Of a stretch of DNA of 64,000 nucleotides, positions 24,876 to 33,782 are shown piece after piece. Made by a program: the position numbers and the translations under genes. Source of the stretch: Janthinobacterium sp051380875 (GTDB taxonomy: Bacteria > Pseudomonadota > Gammaproteobacteria > Burkholderiales > Burkholderiaceae_D); NCBI RefSeq assembly GCF_051380875.1, contig NZ_JBNYXW010000019.1, positions 1-64,000 on the forward strand. Reading direction: 5' to 3'. The notes below the pieces were generated by a model, which searched no databases, was not told where the DNA came from, and saw only the letters and a list, made by a program, of their open reading frames with translations. Numbering within the stretch: the stretch's first letter is position 1; each line of letters opens with the position of its first letter.

Positions 24876-25904
24876 TCAAACAGCTGGCTTCTTCTTCGCC
24901 TTCAACAGGCTGCCGGCCGCATTCTCCTCAAAGCGTCCCGCCTCTTCTATATAGCCATGCACGGTGCCGTCGTGGCGCCAGCCGCCCTGGCGCTTGATGG
25001 CCTGGAAATCGGCACCCGCCCGGTGCGCGCTGGTGGCCATGCCCCGGCGCAGGCTGTGGCTCGACAAGTCCGGCACATAATCGAGCCCCGCCAGCTTCGC
25101 GCAGCCTTCCAGTATGGTGTTGATGCTGCTCGCGTGCAGCGCCTTCATACTCACATGCCCCCATTGATTGACGGTGCGCAAGAGCGGCCCGGCGCTGATC
25201 TGTGCTGCCGCCAGCCACGCGCGCAAGGCCGTGGCCGGGCAGCAGACGCCGTCGCCAAACGGTATCGCCTTGACGATGCCCTCGCCCAGCTGGTCCGTTT
25301 TCGAACGCGGCAAGGTGATCACCATGCCCTGCGGCTCCCAACTCACATCTTCCAGCCTTAATCCCACCAGCTCGCTACGCCGAAAACCGCCAAAAAAGCC
25401 CAGTTGTAGCAAGGCGCTGTCGCGCAAGGCCTTGATGCTGCCCAGCGCAGCCAGTGTGGCAACGATCAACTCCAGGTCTTCCAGTGGCAGTGCCTTGGCC
25501 TTCTTTTTCGGCTTGCCGTGCAGGCGGGCGATGCCAGCCAGGGTCTTGCGCACGGTGGGCGTGGACGCGGGGTCGGCAAACGCCTGATACACATGCCATT
25601 GCGACAGAGCCGTCAGGCGCAGGGCCAGGGTGCGCGCGTTCAGGCTGCCGGCGTATGCCAGCAGGTAGCGGATGACGCTGGACTCATCGGCGGGAAGTGC
25701 CCCACCCCACGCCTGAAAGTGGCGAATCGCCGAGCGGTAGGTGCGGCGCGTGTTGTCCGACGTGGCCGCCGCCAGGAAGGCCTGGTGGCGCGCGGCCAGT
25801 TCCGCATCGATCAGGGCGCCGTGGACTGGTACGGCGGGCACGGCGGTAGCGGCGGCGATTTTGGGGGCGGCGGCCCGGCGTTTCGAGAGGGGCAGATCGG
25901 GCAT
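24876..25904 (-). CDS. Tyrosine recombinase (integrase family)
   Basis: A 342-residue site-specific recombinase. A SAM-like core-binding domain spans about 40-130 (RRTYRSAIRHFQAWGG). The catalytic domain spans about 145-335, with the first Arg in GGFRRSELVGL, the HSLRRG box, GGWRHDGTV and the nucleophile Y318 in HGYIEEAG. It reads away from a KfrA-like gene across a palindrome-rich gap. No att duplication is recognised. The pairing suggests a module of a mobile island rather than XerC/XerD housekeeping, since the N-terminus is long and Ala-rich. Confidence 0.9.
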   Translation of the reverse strand: MPDLPLSKRRAAAPKIAAATAVPAVPVHGALIDAELAARHQAFLAAATSDNTRRTYRSAIRHFQAWGGALPADESSVIRYLLAYAGSLNARTLALRLTALSQWHVYQAFADPASTPTVRKTLAGIARLHGKPKKKAKALPLEDLELIVATLAALGSIKALRDSALLQLGFFGGFRRSELVGLRLEDVSWEPQGMVITLPRSKTDQLGEGIVKAIPFGDGVCCPATALRAWLAAAQISAGPLLRTVNQWGHVSMKALHASSINTILEGCAKLAGLDYVPDLSSHSLRRGMATSAHRAGADFQAIKRQGGWRHDGTVHGYIEEAGRFEENAAGSLLKAKKKPAV

Positions 25905-25971
25905 GGAATCGGCGAAATCACGCTTTTGTACTGGGAGGGTCGCAGGATACCACGCAAACCAAGGTCATAAC

Positions 25972-25995
25972 ACGCGATAAGCGATCTTATCGCGT
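25972..25995. repeat. Perfect 24-bp palindrome upstream of the recombinase
   Basis: ACGCGATAAG-CGAT-CTTATCGCGT has 10-bp perfect arms and lies 68 bases before the recombinase start. It may be a recombination core site or an operator. Confidence 0.7.
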
Positions 25996-26028
25996 CTTAA
26001 TTTTCTGAAAAATTAGTAAAATTTATAT

Positions 26029-26065
26029 CGTAATATTATTCCATATTACGTATCATGTAATACGT
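26029..26065. repeat. Overlapping AT-rich inverted repeats before the kfrA-like gene
   Basis: CGTAATAT (26029-26036) and ATATTACG (26043-26050) form one perfect dyad. ACGTAT (26048-26053) and ATACGT (26060-26065) form a second that shares bases with it. The repeated unit is close to ATATTACG. KfrA-type proteins bind such repeats in their own promoters. Confidence 0.6.
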
Positions 26066-26092
26066 TACTAAATTTCGCTCATAGGTGGTTTT

Positions 26093-27148
26093 ATGGCCCG
26101 CACCGGTATTCTGTACTCTGATGTTATGAAGGCAGCCCAAATCGTCGCTGCCGATGGGCGTAATCCCACGGTCGACAATGTGCGTGAAGCGCTGGGCAGC
26201 ACGGGCAGCAAGAGCACCATCGCGCCCCTGCTGAAACGCTGGAAGGAAGAGTTCCAGGGCGTGGGCGCCGTCAAGACGGAAGCGGGCTTGCCGGCTGAGC
26301 TGATGGAAGCGATGCGCGGCGTATATGACAAGCAGCAGCGCGACGTAGCGCAGCAGCTGGAAACGGGTATGCAGCAAAACCGCGCCGAACTAGATGCGGC
26401 CACGGAAAAACTGAAAAAGACGGAAACCGAGCGCCTGAAGCTGACGGAGGTGCGCGCCGCCCTCACCCAGGAATTGCGCGCCACGCAGCACGCGCTGGCG
26501 CAACTGAAGGAAGAGCACCATTTCCGCGCCGTCACCCTGGCCACCTTGCACAGCGATAACGCGGGCTTGGCGCAGCGCCTGGCCGACCGCGGCGAGGAAA
26601 TCGCCGCCCTGAACCGCCAGTTGGCGCAGGTGCGCTCGCAATTCGATCATTACCAGCAAGCGTCAGCCGCCCAGCGCAGCGAGGAACGTACGCAGGCGCA
26701 GCAGCGCGAAAGCCGGCTGGAGCAGGAAAGCGCGCAATTGCAGCAGCGGCTGCAAGGCCAGCAAGCGACCCTGGTGCAGCAAGACATGCGTTTGGCGCAG
26801 TTGCAGGCGGAACAGGCGCGCCTGTCTGCCGAGGCAGCCGCCGGCCGCGCGGCGTTGGCGACCGTGCGTCCCGAACGCGACCAGTTCGAGTTTCAATACC
26901 TGCAGGCGGCCGCATCCGCCGACGCCCTGCTGGCCAAGCTGGACACGGCCCTGCACGCGCTCGGCGACGCCAAGGTGGCGCTGGCCGCGCAAGACCGGCA
27001 GCTCGACATGCTGGCGGAAAATACAAAAACATCGCAGCACAGCGCGCAAACGCTGGCGCAGGAGCGCGACGCCTTGCTGCGTGACAACGCTGGCATGGCC
27101 GCCAGGCTGGCGCTGCTGGCCGAAACGCGGGCGCAGCGCGATAGTTGA
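26093..27148 (+). CDS. KfrA-like DNA-binding coiled-coil protein
   Basis: A 351-residue protein. Residues 1-110 match the KfrA N-terminal DNA-binding domain (YSDVMKAAQIVAADGRNPTV, EALGSTGSKSTIAPLLKRWK). From about 90 to 345 it is an almost continuous alpha-helical coiled coil rich in Gln, Ala and Glu. KfrA proteins are known from broad-host-range plasmids, where they bind their own promoter and form long filaments that aid stable inheritance. Here the gene is divergent from a tyrosine recombinase, which suggests an island-borne version. Autoregulation at 26029-26065 is inferred. Confidence 0.85.
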   Translation: MARTGILYSDVMKAAQIVAADGRNPTVDNVREALGSTGSKSTIAPLLKRWKEEFQGVGAVKTEAGLPAELMEAMRGVYDKQQRDVAQQLETGMQQNRAELDAATEKLKKTETERLKLTEVRAALTQELRATQHALAQLKEEHHFRAVTLATLHSDNAGLAQRLADRGEEIAALNRQLAQVRSQFDHYQQASAAQRSEERTQAQQRESRLEQESAQLQQRLQGQQATLVQQDMRLAQLQAEQARLSAEAAAGRAALATVRPERDQFEFQYLQAAASADALLAKLDTALHALGDAKVALAAQDRQLDMLAENTKTSQHSAQTLAQERDALLRDNAGMAARLALLAETRAQRDS

Positions 27149-27220
27149 ACCTGTACTCACCCTTGACAAGAGCACGCCGCCCGCACTCCTGAGGGCCGGC
27201 AGAAAATCGTGGCATGCCAT

Positions 27221-27541
27221 TCAAGTGACAGGCCGTTTGGCTTTGGGCGCCGTATTCGGGGCCACGGCGGCGCGTATGAGTGCCTTGAATGCCGTGGCAT
27301 CGACCGTTTCGCCTGCGTGGATGTCGATGGCGCGGCGCGTATTGCCTTCCAGGCTGGCATTGAACAACGCGGCCGGGTCCGGCAAGGCGGCGCCCTTGGC
27401 AAAGGTCAGTTTCACGGCCAGCTTGTACGTTTCGCCCGTGCAAATAATGCCCGCGTGCGACCAGATGGGCACGCCGCGCCATTTGACCTCTTCCAGCACG
27501 CCCGGGTCCGCCTGGTGGATCAGTGCGCGCACCTGGCGCCT
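27221..27541 (-). pseudogene. DUF1801-family gene, 5' end lost
   Basis: The frame from RRQVRALIHQADPGVLEEVK to the TGA at 27221 carries most of a DUF1801 domain, including WSHAGIICTGETYKLAVKL and LFNASLEGNTRRAIDIH. The N-terminal 20-30 residues are absent: upstream of about 27541 the sequence turns into a serine hydrolase reading the other way. A long open frame continues by chance through that foreign sequence but has no family features. A fusion deletion at a repeated CACCTGGC is the likely cause. Confidence 0.75.
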
Positions 27542-28230
27542 GGCCACCTGGCCGATGGCAAGCCAGCGTCGAACTGGGATTTCCAGGCCATCGCGGGGCT
27601 GGCGCCGTGCGTTCGAGCGCACGCGACCTGATTGCCTATATGCAGTCGTACATGCAAACAGCCGCTCCGGCGCAACAACTGGCCGTGCAGCCGCGCCAGG
27701 TGCTGGCCGGTGAAGGCGATGGCGACGGCGTGAAAAAGATCGGCCTGGCATGGATGCTCGACCAGGTCAAGGGCCAGCCTTTCGCCTGGCATAACGGGCA
27801 GACGGGCGGCTATGCCAGTTTTGCCGGCTACACCCTGGACGGCCAGCGGGGCGTGGTGGTACTGAGCAGTACCTCGCGCGAAGTCGATGGGCTGGGCATC
27901 GGCGTGCTACTGCCCGGCAGCCTGCCGACCGTGAAAAAGCCTGGCCCGGCACCAAAGGAAATCGCCATTGCGCCCGCTGAGCTGGCGCAGTACACGGGTC
28001 AGTATGCGCTGGCGCCTGCTTTCGTACTGAGCGTGCGCCAGGGACCCGCTGGCTTGCTGGTGGGCGCCACCGGCCAGGGCGAAGCGCCCGTGTTCGCCAG
28101 CGCGAAAGACACCTTCTTCTACAAGGTGGTCGAAGCGCAACTGGTATTCCAGCGCGACGCCCAGGGCGCCATCACTGGCGTGGTATTGCAGCAGAACGGC
28201 CAGGCCATGCCGGCCAAGCGCAAGCCATAG
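27542..28230 (+). pseudogene. Serine beta-lactamase-like hydrolase, 3' part, frameshifted
   Basis: From 27542 the reading GHLADGKPASNWDFQAIAG matches the mid-part of class C beta-lactamase-like hydrolases. One base is missing near 27590, and the next frame resumes with GAGAVRSSARDLIAYMQSY, then WHNGQTGGYASFAGY (the HNG/KTG-type box) and a C-terminal lipocalin-like extension (LAQYTGQYALAPAF). The N-terminal half with the S-x-x-K nucleophile is absent. It cannot make an active enzyme. Confidence 0.8.
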
Positions 28231-28300
28231 CCGGCATGGCCTGTCCAGGCGCCCGGCACGCGCAGCGGCGGCAAAGGATAGGGCCAATGCGCGGCGCCGT

Positions 28301-29860
28301 TCATGCGGCGGGCGGCGGGCGGCGGGCCGCGTAAAGCGCCAGGAAGTCCGCTGCCGGCAGCGCTTTTGCAAACAGCCAGCCCTGGCCGTACTCGACCTTG
28401 CGTTCCAGCAAGTAATCGGCTTGCGCCTGGGTTTCGATGCCTTCGGCCACGATCAGCATGTTCAAACTGCGCGCCATGGCGATGATGTGTGGCGTGACGC
28501 TGCTGGTGGCCGCGTCCGTGCCGATGGTGTCGACGAACGATTTGTCGATTTTCAAGGCATCGAGCGGCAGGTTTTGCAGGCTCGACAAGCTGGAGTAGCC
28601 CGTGCCGAAGTCGTCGATGGCCACCGCATGGCCGCGTGCGCGGGCTTTTTCGATGGTGGCGCGCGCCGCCTCGACGTTGATGAAGCCCCGCTCGGTCGCT
28701 TCCAGCCAGATTTGCTGCGCCTCGATGCCCGTGCCGGCCAGCGAGCGGTCAAGCACGTCGAGCACCCTGCCCGTTTCGATATCGCTGGCGCACAGGTTGA
28801 TCGCAATGTGCAAGGCGCGGTCGGCCACCAGCGCATCGCGCAGGTCGGCGATGACGCAGGCTATGACCTAGTCGGTAATCGGCAGTATCAGCGCGCTTTC
28901 CTCGGCCACGGGGATGAACAGGTCGGGGCGTATCATGCTGCCGTCGGGACGGCGCCAGCGTATCAGCGCCTCGGCGCCCACGCAGGCGCCCGTGTCGAGT
29001 GCGATGATGGGTTGATAGTGGATAAAGAATTCGCGCTTGTCGACGGCGATTTTCAGCTCGCCACGCAGCGACAGGCGGCGCCGCGACAGCCACACCACGG
29101 CGGCGACGCTGAGCGCGGCAAACAGCAAACCCAGCGGCAGCAGCACGATCTGCTCGTTGCGCAAGCGCGCTTCGAGCTTGCTGCGCGGCTCGATGACGAT
29201 GGCTGTCAGGGCGTCGCTGTGCAGCACGGCGTAGATGGCGCCGGCATCGCTGCCGGATTCTCCCGCAGCCATCAGCGCCTTCACCAGCGCGGGATCGGGA
29301 CCGTGCAAGGTGCCCAGCAGTGCCCCACTCTTGGTGGCCACGGCCAGTTGGATGTCCTCGTCCATGAGCACATCGGCAAAGCGCACCGGGTCGATCAGCA
29401 CCTTGTGCGACAGGTACGCCACGCCGACCATTTTCTTGCCGGCGCTCACAGATGGATGCAGGTCGATATCCACGCCCACGCCGTTGGCCAGCAGGAATTG
29501 CGGCGGACTGACCTTGATGCGTTCGCGCTCCATGCCGCTGGAGGTACATTTCAGCACGCCATTTTCAACGTAGCCGATATCGTCGATGCTGCGCGTGCGC
29601 ACGGTGGTGCGGCGCATGTTCAAGATATGCGCGTCCGAGCACGGCGCATCCATCAGCGGCGCAAAGCTGTGCAAGGCGGCGCTGGCGTCGCGGAAGGTGC
29701 GCTCGGCGCGCTGCAACGCCTTGCTGGCCAGGAAGCGCAATCGCTGTTGCTCGGCGGCCACGGCGCGCTGCTGCGACCAGTGCCAGGTCAGGCCCAGCGG
29801 CGCGGCCACGCCAGCGAACGCGACCAGCGCGCCGATGATGATAATGCGTTTCCTGCGCAT
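28301..29860 (-). pseudogene. CSS-motif EAL phosphodiesterase split by an in-frame TAG
   Basis: One frame of 520 codons, the usual length of PdeB/PdeC/PdeD-type enzymes, carries a TAG at 28870-28868. The N-terminal part has a first helix (IIIIGALVAFAGVAAPLGLT), a periplasmic CSS-like domain with cysteines in APCSDAH and LKCTSSG, and a second helix. The EAL domain then starts with YQPIIALDTG and EALIRW. After the stop it resumes with INLCASDIETG, AIDDFGTGYSSLSSLQNL and IVAEGIETQAQADYL. A CAG-to-TAG change would explain the break. Unless suppressed, c-di-GMP hydrolysis is lost. Confidence 0.85.
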
Positions 29861-29975
29861 GCGCGCCTCCTGTGCCGTGACTGATGCTCAGCATTGGTAG
29901 TTATATGATTGATATGTATTTCTTTGTGGAATCATATTACACGCACGCCCGGCGCACGCGGATCTTGCTGAAGAG

Positions 29976-31484
29976 TTACACTTTTTCCACCGGCCGCGCC
30001 AGCACGAATACCAGCGCCGCCACCAAGGCCGCCAGCGCCCCTGCCAGCTGCAAGACACTGGCAAAGCCGTCGATGAAGGCGTGCCGCGCCGCTTCCTGCG
30101 CCAGCGCCTGCATGGCGGGCGGCAACTGGCCAAACGCCTCGGCCGCATTGCCAGCGACGATGCGCCCTATCATGTCGGGCGACGCCTTCAAGCCGTGCAG
30201 CCACGCCAGACGCTCGAATGACGCCGCCGTGCGCATGGCCAGCACGGCGCCCAGGCCGCCCACGGCCAGCACGATGCCGACGAAACGCGTGGTGGTGCTG
30301 ATGCCCGAGCCCATGCCCGTGCGCTCGCGGGGAATGCAGGCCAGGATGGCCTTTTGCGTGGTGCCGTTGAGCAAACCCGCGCCTGCGCCCGTGACGACCA
30401 TGCCGGCCGCCACCCAGCCATATTGCAGGCTGGCGGCAGCAAACGCCGTGGCCACGTTGCCGGCGGCGACGATCAGCAAACCCGTCACCAGGATGCCGCG
30501 GTCGTCCAGCCAGCGCATGGCGCGCGGCGCCAAGCGGGAAAACACCACCATGGCGACGGCAAATGGCAGCATGGCGCAGCCGGCGATGACGGCGGAAAAG
30601 CCGAACGCATTCTGCAGGTACAGCGGTAGAAAGGTCATCATCACTTGCGCGGCGATGGCGTAGCCGAACATGCCCAGCACGGCGCCGACGAACACGCGGC
30701 GGCCGAACAGTGTCAGGTCGACCATCGGCGCCCGTTGCCGCCGTTCGGCGACGACAAATACGGCAAGCAGCGCCGCGCCGCCGATAAAGCGCAGCATGCT
30801 GGCGCGGCTGGCCCAGCCCGCCACGCCAGCATCGATCAAGCCCCAGATGATGCAGAACAGGCCGGCCGGAAACAGTAGCGCGCCCAGCGGGTCGAAGCTG
30901 GCATGGGAAGCGTCTTTTGATTCTTCCACGTGGCGCTTCACCAGCCACATCAAGATGGCAACCACGGGCAGGTTCAGATAGAAAATCCAGCGCCAGTTGA
31001 TGGCGCTGGTGATCAGGCCACCCAACAGGGGGGCCACCGTCATGGCCACGCCCATGGCCGCGCCCCAGACCGACCAGGCACGCGCCCTGTCGGCCTGCGC
31101 ATGGAAGGTGTGGCCGATGACGGCCAGCGCGGACGTCAGCAGCAGCGCCGCGCCCAGGCCCTTGATGGCGCGCGCCACGTTGAGCACGAACGGCGTCCAG
31201 GCCAGGCCGCATAACAATGAGGCCAGCGCGAAGATGGCCAGGCCGAACAGCATCACACGGCGGCGCCCCAGGCGGTCGGCGATGCTGCCTGCCGGCAAGA
31301 GGAACGAGGCGAACGCCAGCATGTAGGCGCTGACCACCCATTCCACGTCGACGAAGCTGGCGTTGAGCGAACGGGCGATCGAGGGCAAGGAGACGGCCAC
31401 GACGTTGGTGTCGAGCATGATCAGCGCGCACACGCCCGAGCACGTATATAGAAGCCAGTTTTGGGAGCGGTTCAGGTTTTTCAT
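29976..31484 (-). CDS. MFS drug exporter, DHA2 family
   Basis: A 502-residue transporter with about 14 helices. Helix 1 has LIMLDTNVVAVSLPSIA, the 2-3 loop is GSIADRLGRRRVML, and motif C is seen in AMGVAMTVAPLLGGLI. It is an EmrB/QacA-type proton-coupled pump. The divergent LysR gene 63 bases away is its likely regulator. This is a second DHA2-LysR arrangement in the window, not closely similar to 20388-23559. The substrate is unknown. Confidence 0.88.
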   Translation of the reverse strand: MKNLNRSQNWLLYTCSGVCALIMLDTNVVAVSLPSIARSLNASFVDVEWVVSAYMLAFASFLLPAGSIADRLGRRRVMLFGLAIFALASLLCGLAWTPFVLNVARAIKGLGAALLLTSALAVIGHTFHAQADRARAWSVWGAAMGVAMTVAPLLGGLITSAINWRWIFYLNLPVVAILMWLVKRHVEESKDASHASFDPLGALLFPAGLFCIIWGLIDAGVAGWASRASMLRFIGGAALLAVFVVAERRQRAPMVDLTLFGRRVFVGAVLGMFGYAIAAQVMMTFLPLYLQNAFGFSAVIAGCAMLPFAVAMVVFSRLAPRAMRWLDDRGILVTGLLIVAAGNVATAFAAASLQYGWVAAGMVVTGAGAGLLNGTTQKAILACIPRERTGMGSGISTTTRFVGIVLAVGGLGAVLAMRTAASFERLAWLHGLKASPDMIGRIVAGNAAEAFGQLPPAMQALAQEAARHAFIDGFASVLQLAGALAALVAALVFVLARPVEKV

Positions 31485-31518
31485 GCGTCAATTGTAAGCA
31501 GGCTGGTGTTATTTCTTG

Positions 31519-31540
31519 TTATAAGACAATCGTTTTATAA
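31519..31540. promoter_or_regulatory. AT-rich dyad between the DHA2 exporter and its LysR regulator
   Basis: TTATAA at 31519-31524 is repeated at 31535-31540 in a GC-rich surrounding. It has the T-N11-A form expected of a LysR site and sits in the shared 63-base gap. Confidence 0.4.
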
Positions 31541-31547
31541 TTAATCC

Positions 31548-32444
31548 ATGGTGAATACAGAAAAATCGCTGGAATTGCGGCATTTCCGCTGCGTGCTGGC
31601 CGTCGCGCACAGCCTGCATTTCGCGCGGGCGGCGGCCGAACTGGGTATTTCGCCGCCCGCGCTGACCAAGCAGGTGCAGGAAACGGAAAGCCTGCTGGGC
31701 ACGCGCTTGTTCCAGCGCAGCAAGCGCAACGTAGTCCTGACGCCCGCCGGCGAACTGTTCGCGATCGAGGCGGCGCGCGCGCTGGAGCAGCTGGCACAGG
31801 CGCAAGACGTGGCGCGGCGCGCGGGACGGGGCGAACTGGGGCGCCTGGAAATCGGCTATGTGGCCTCGGCCGCGTATTCTGGCGTGCTGCAGGCGCAGTT
31901 TGCCTGTTTTCGCGCCGCTTATCCGGGCATCCATATCAGCGCGCGCGAATATGCGATGGAGAGCTTGCCGGAACTGCTGGACCAGAGCCGCCTGGACCTG
32001 GCCTTCGTGCGCCCTCCCCTGCATTACCCGGACGGCATCGCCAGCGTGGTCTTGCTGCGCGACCGCTTCGTGCTGGCCGTGCCGGCTGATTGTGCGCTCG
32101 CGCAAGTGGAGGTGGTCGGGCCGGCCGCGCTGGCGCAGCAGGCATTGATCGTGCCGGAACAGGAATTGGGAACTTTGGAGGTGAGCCGGCGCGGCGGCTT
32201 TGCGGCGCAGGTGGTGTCGCGTCCCGGCAGCCTGGTGGCCGTGCTGACGGAAGTGTCGCTGGGCGTGGGCTGCGCCATCGTGCCCCACTCCGTGATGGCC
32301 AGCGTGCAATTGCCTGGAGTGTGCTTCCGCGAACTGGCAGGGCCGCCAATCAGCTCGGAAATCGCGGCGGCATTCCGCCGCCACGAACAGGCGCCCGCCG
32401 CGCGCGCTTTTATTGCCCAGTTGCGCCCGGCGGCGTTGGCTTAG
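31548..32444 (+). CDS. LysR-family transcriptional regulator
   Basis: A 298-residue regulator. The winged helix spans about 9-68 (LRHFRCVLAVAHSLHFARAA, PALTKQVQETESLLGTRLF). The effector-binding domain from about 95 has the usual LEIGYVASAAYSGVLQAQF. It is divergent from the DHA2 exporter and probably controls it. Its 3' end lies five bases from the convergent LtrA gene. Confidence 0.9.
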   Translation: MVNTEKSLELRHFRCVLAVAHSLHFARAAAELGISPPALTKQVQETESLLGTRLFQRSKRNVVLTPAGELFAIEAARALEQLAQAQDVARRAGRGELGRLEIGYVASAAYSGVLQAQFACFRAAYPGIHISAREYAMESLPELLDQSRLDLAFVRPPLHYPDGIASVVLLRDRFVLAVPADCALAQVEVVGPAALAQQALIVPEQELGTLEVSRRGGFAAQVVSRPGSLVAVLTEVSLGVGCAIVPHSVMASVQLPGVCFRELAGPPISSEIAAAFRRHEQAPAARAFIAQLRPAALA

Positions 32445-32449
32445 CGATA

Positions 32450-33640
32450 TTAAGGATCGATTTCCGGTGGCGGGCGGCGCAAGGCCATGTGCTCCCACAC
32501 GGCAACCAGTACCAGCACGCAACTGGTGATACAGGCCAGTGTCAACGGCGAGTACAAACGGCCGTAAGCCATCGGGATCAGCGCCATGATGATCAATATG
32601 CCCAGCAGGTGCGACAGCGGCGGCGTCGGGCGGTCATTGCTGACCCATTTGAAGAGCGCATTACCCAGCAGGTACAAAATCGGGCCGCCCAGCAAGGCGC
32701 TGATGCCGGCGAAGCTCGCTTCGTCGGGATGCACGAGGGCCAGTTCGTCGGCCACGGCGCTGACGATCACGCCGCCCACGATCAGCAGGTGGATATAGGT
32801 ATACGCCTTGCGCGCGATGCGGCCCGGGTCTTTCGCTTGGGCGATGCGGTGCTGGCCCGCTTCGGCGCCCGTGTCAAAGTAAATCCACCACATGGCGATG
32901 CTGCCGACCAATGCCGACAGGAAACCGAGCCAGTTGGCAGCCGTCCACTCCAGTCCGGCAAAGGTGGCGCCCGTCACCAGCAGCGATTCGCCCAGGGCGA
33001 TGATGACGAACAGGGCGCAGCGCTCGGCCATGTGGCCGCCATCGACATCCCAGTCGGCCATCGACGAGCGGCCCAGGCCAGGCATGCCGAACTGCATCCA
33101 CGGTCCCGCCAGGTCGATCAGCAGGGCCACGGCCCACCAGAAGATGCGCTGCTCGGGCGCGGCGAGGCCGCCGGCGATCCAGAAGATGCCGGAAAACGCG
33201 GCCCACAAGCCGATGCGCTGGAAATTGCGGCGGCGCGACAGCTCTTCATCGCGCACGGCCCACCAGGCAAACAGGGGGCGGCCCACCTGCATGGCCACGT
33301 AGGCGAGCGCAAAGCCCAGGCCGCGCGTGCCAAACGCTTCGGGTATCGAGGCCGACATGATCAGCCCGCCCAGCATCAAGGCAAACAGGCTGATGCGCAC
33401 GGGAATGCGTTCGGGGTCGAGCCAGTTGGTGATCCACGAGGTATAAATCCATACCCACCAGACGGCCATCAACAGCAAGCCCGTCTGCAGCCAGCCCATG
33501 GCGCTCAAGTGCGCCAGCAAGCCATGCGACAGCTGCGTCACGGCAAAGACGAACACCAGGTCGAAGAACAGCTCGATCATGCTCACCTTGCCGCTGTCCT
33601 GCCCGCCGCGCTTGCGCAATAGCGATTTTGTCAATTCCAT
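32450..33640 (-). CDS. Low-temperature-requirement A (LtrA) family membrane protein
   Basis: A 396-residue integral membrane protein with about 11-12 helices and the LtrA family start: VSMIELFFDLVFVFAVTQLSHGL. Further family blocks are WWVWIYTSWITNWLDPE, HMAERCALFVIIALGESLLV and the histidine-bearing AYTYIHLLIVGGVI. The family was named from a cold-sensitive Listeria mutant; its molecular role is unknown. It stands alone, convergent with the LysR gene. Confidence 0.88.
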   Translation of the reverse strand: MELTKSLLRKRGGQDSGKVSMIELFFDLVFVFAVTQLSHGLLAHLSAMGWLQTGLLLMAVWWVWIYTSWITNWLDPERIPVRISLFALMLGGLIMSASIPEAFGTRGLGFALAYVAMQVGRPLFAWWAVRDEELSRRRNFQRIGLWAAFSGIFWIAGGLAAPEQRIFWWAVALLIDLAGPWMQFGMPGLGRSSMADWDVDGGHMAERCALFVIIALGESLLVTGATFAGLEWTAANWLGFLSALVGSIAMWWIYFDTGAEAGQHRIAQAKDPGRIARKAYTYIHLLIVGGVIVSAVADELALVHPDEASFAGISALLGGPILYLLGNALFKWVSNDRPTPPLSHLLGILIIMALIPMAYGRLYSPLTLACITSCVLVLVAVWEHMALRRPPPEIDP

Positions 33641-33782
33641 AAATACTCTTTCACTAATATGTATACCTGATTGTGCCGTGAACGTGCTGGCGCAGTGCGC
33701 TCGGCCCAGGAGCGTGCCTTTGGCAATGTGTCACGCCATCACGCCGGGCAGCTAGGCTGGCCCGGCAAAAAAATTGTTGCGC

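Noticed and set aside
23598..26065. CRISPR array or phage att sites around the recombinase
   Set aside because: No regularly spaced repeats of CRISPR size and no tRNA or long direct repeats typical of att sites were found.
29932..31491. A 519-codon frame parallel to the DHA2 exporter
   Set aside because: Same strand, shifted frame; the real gene has helices and motifs, this one has none.
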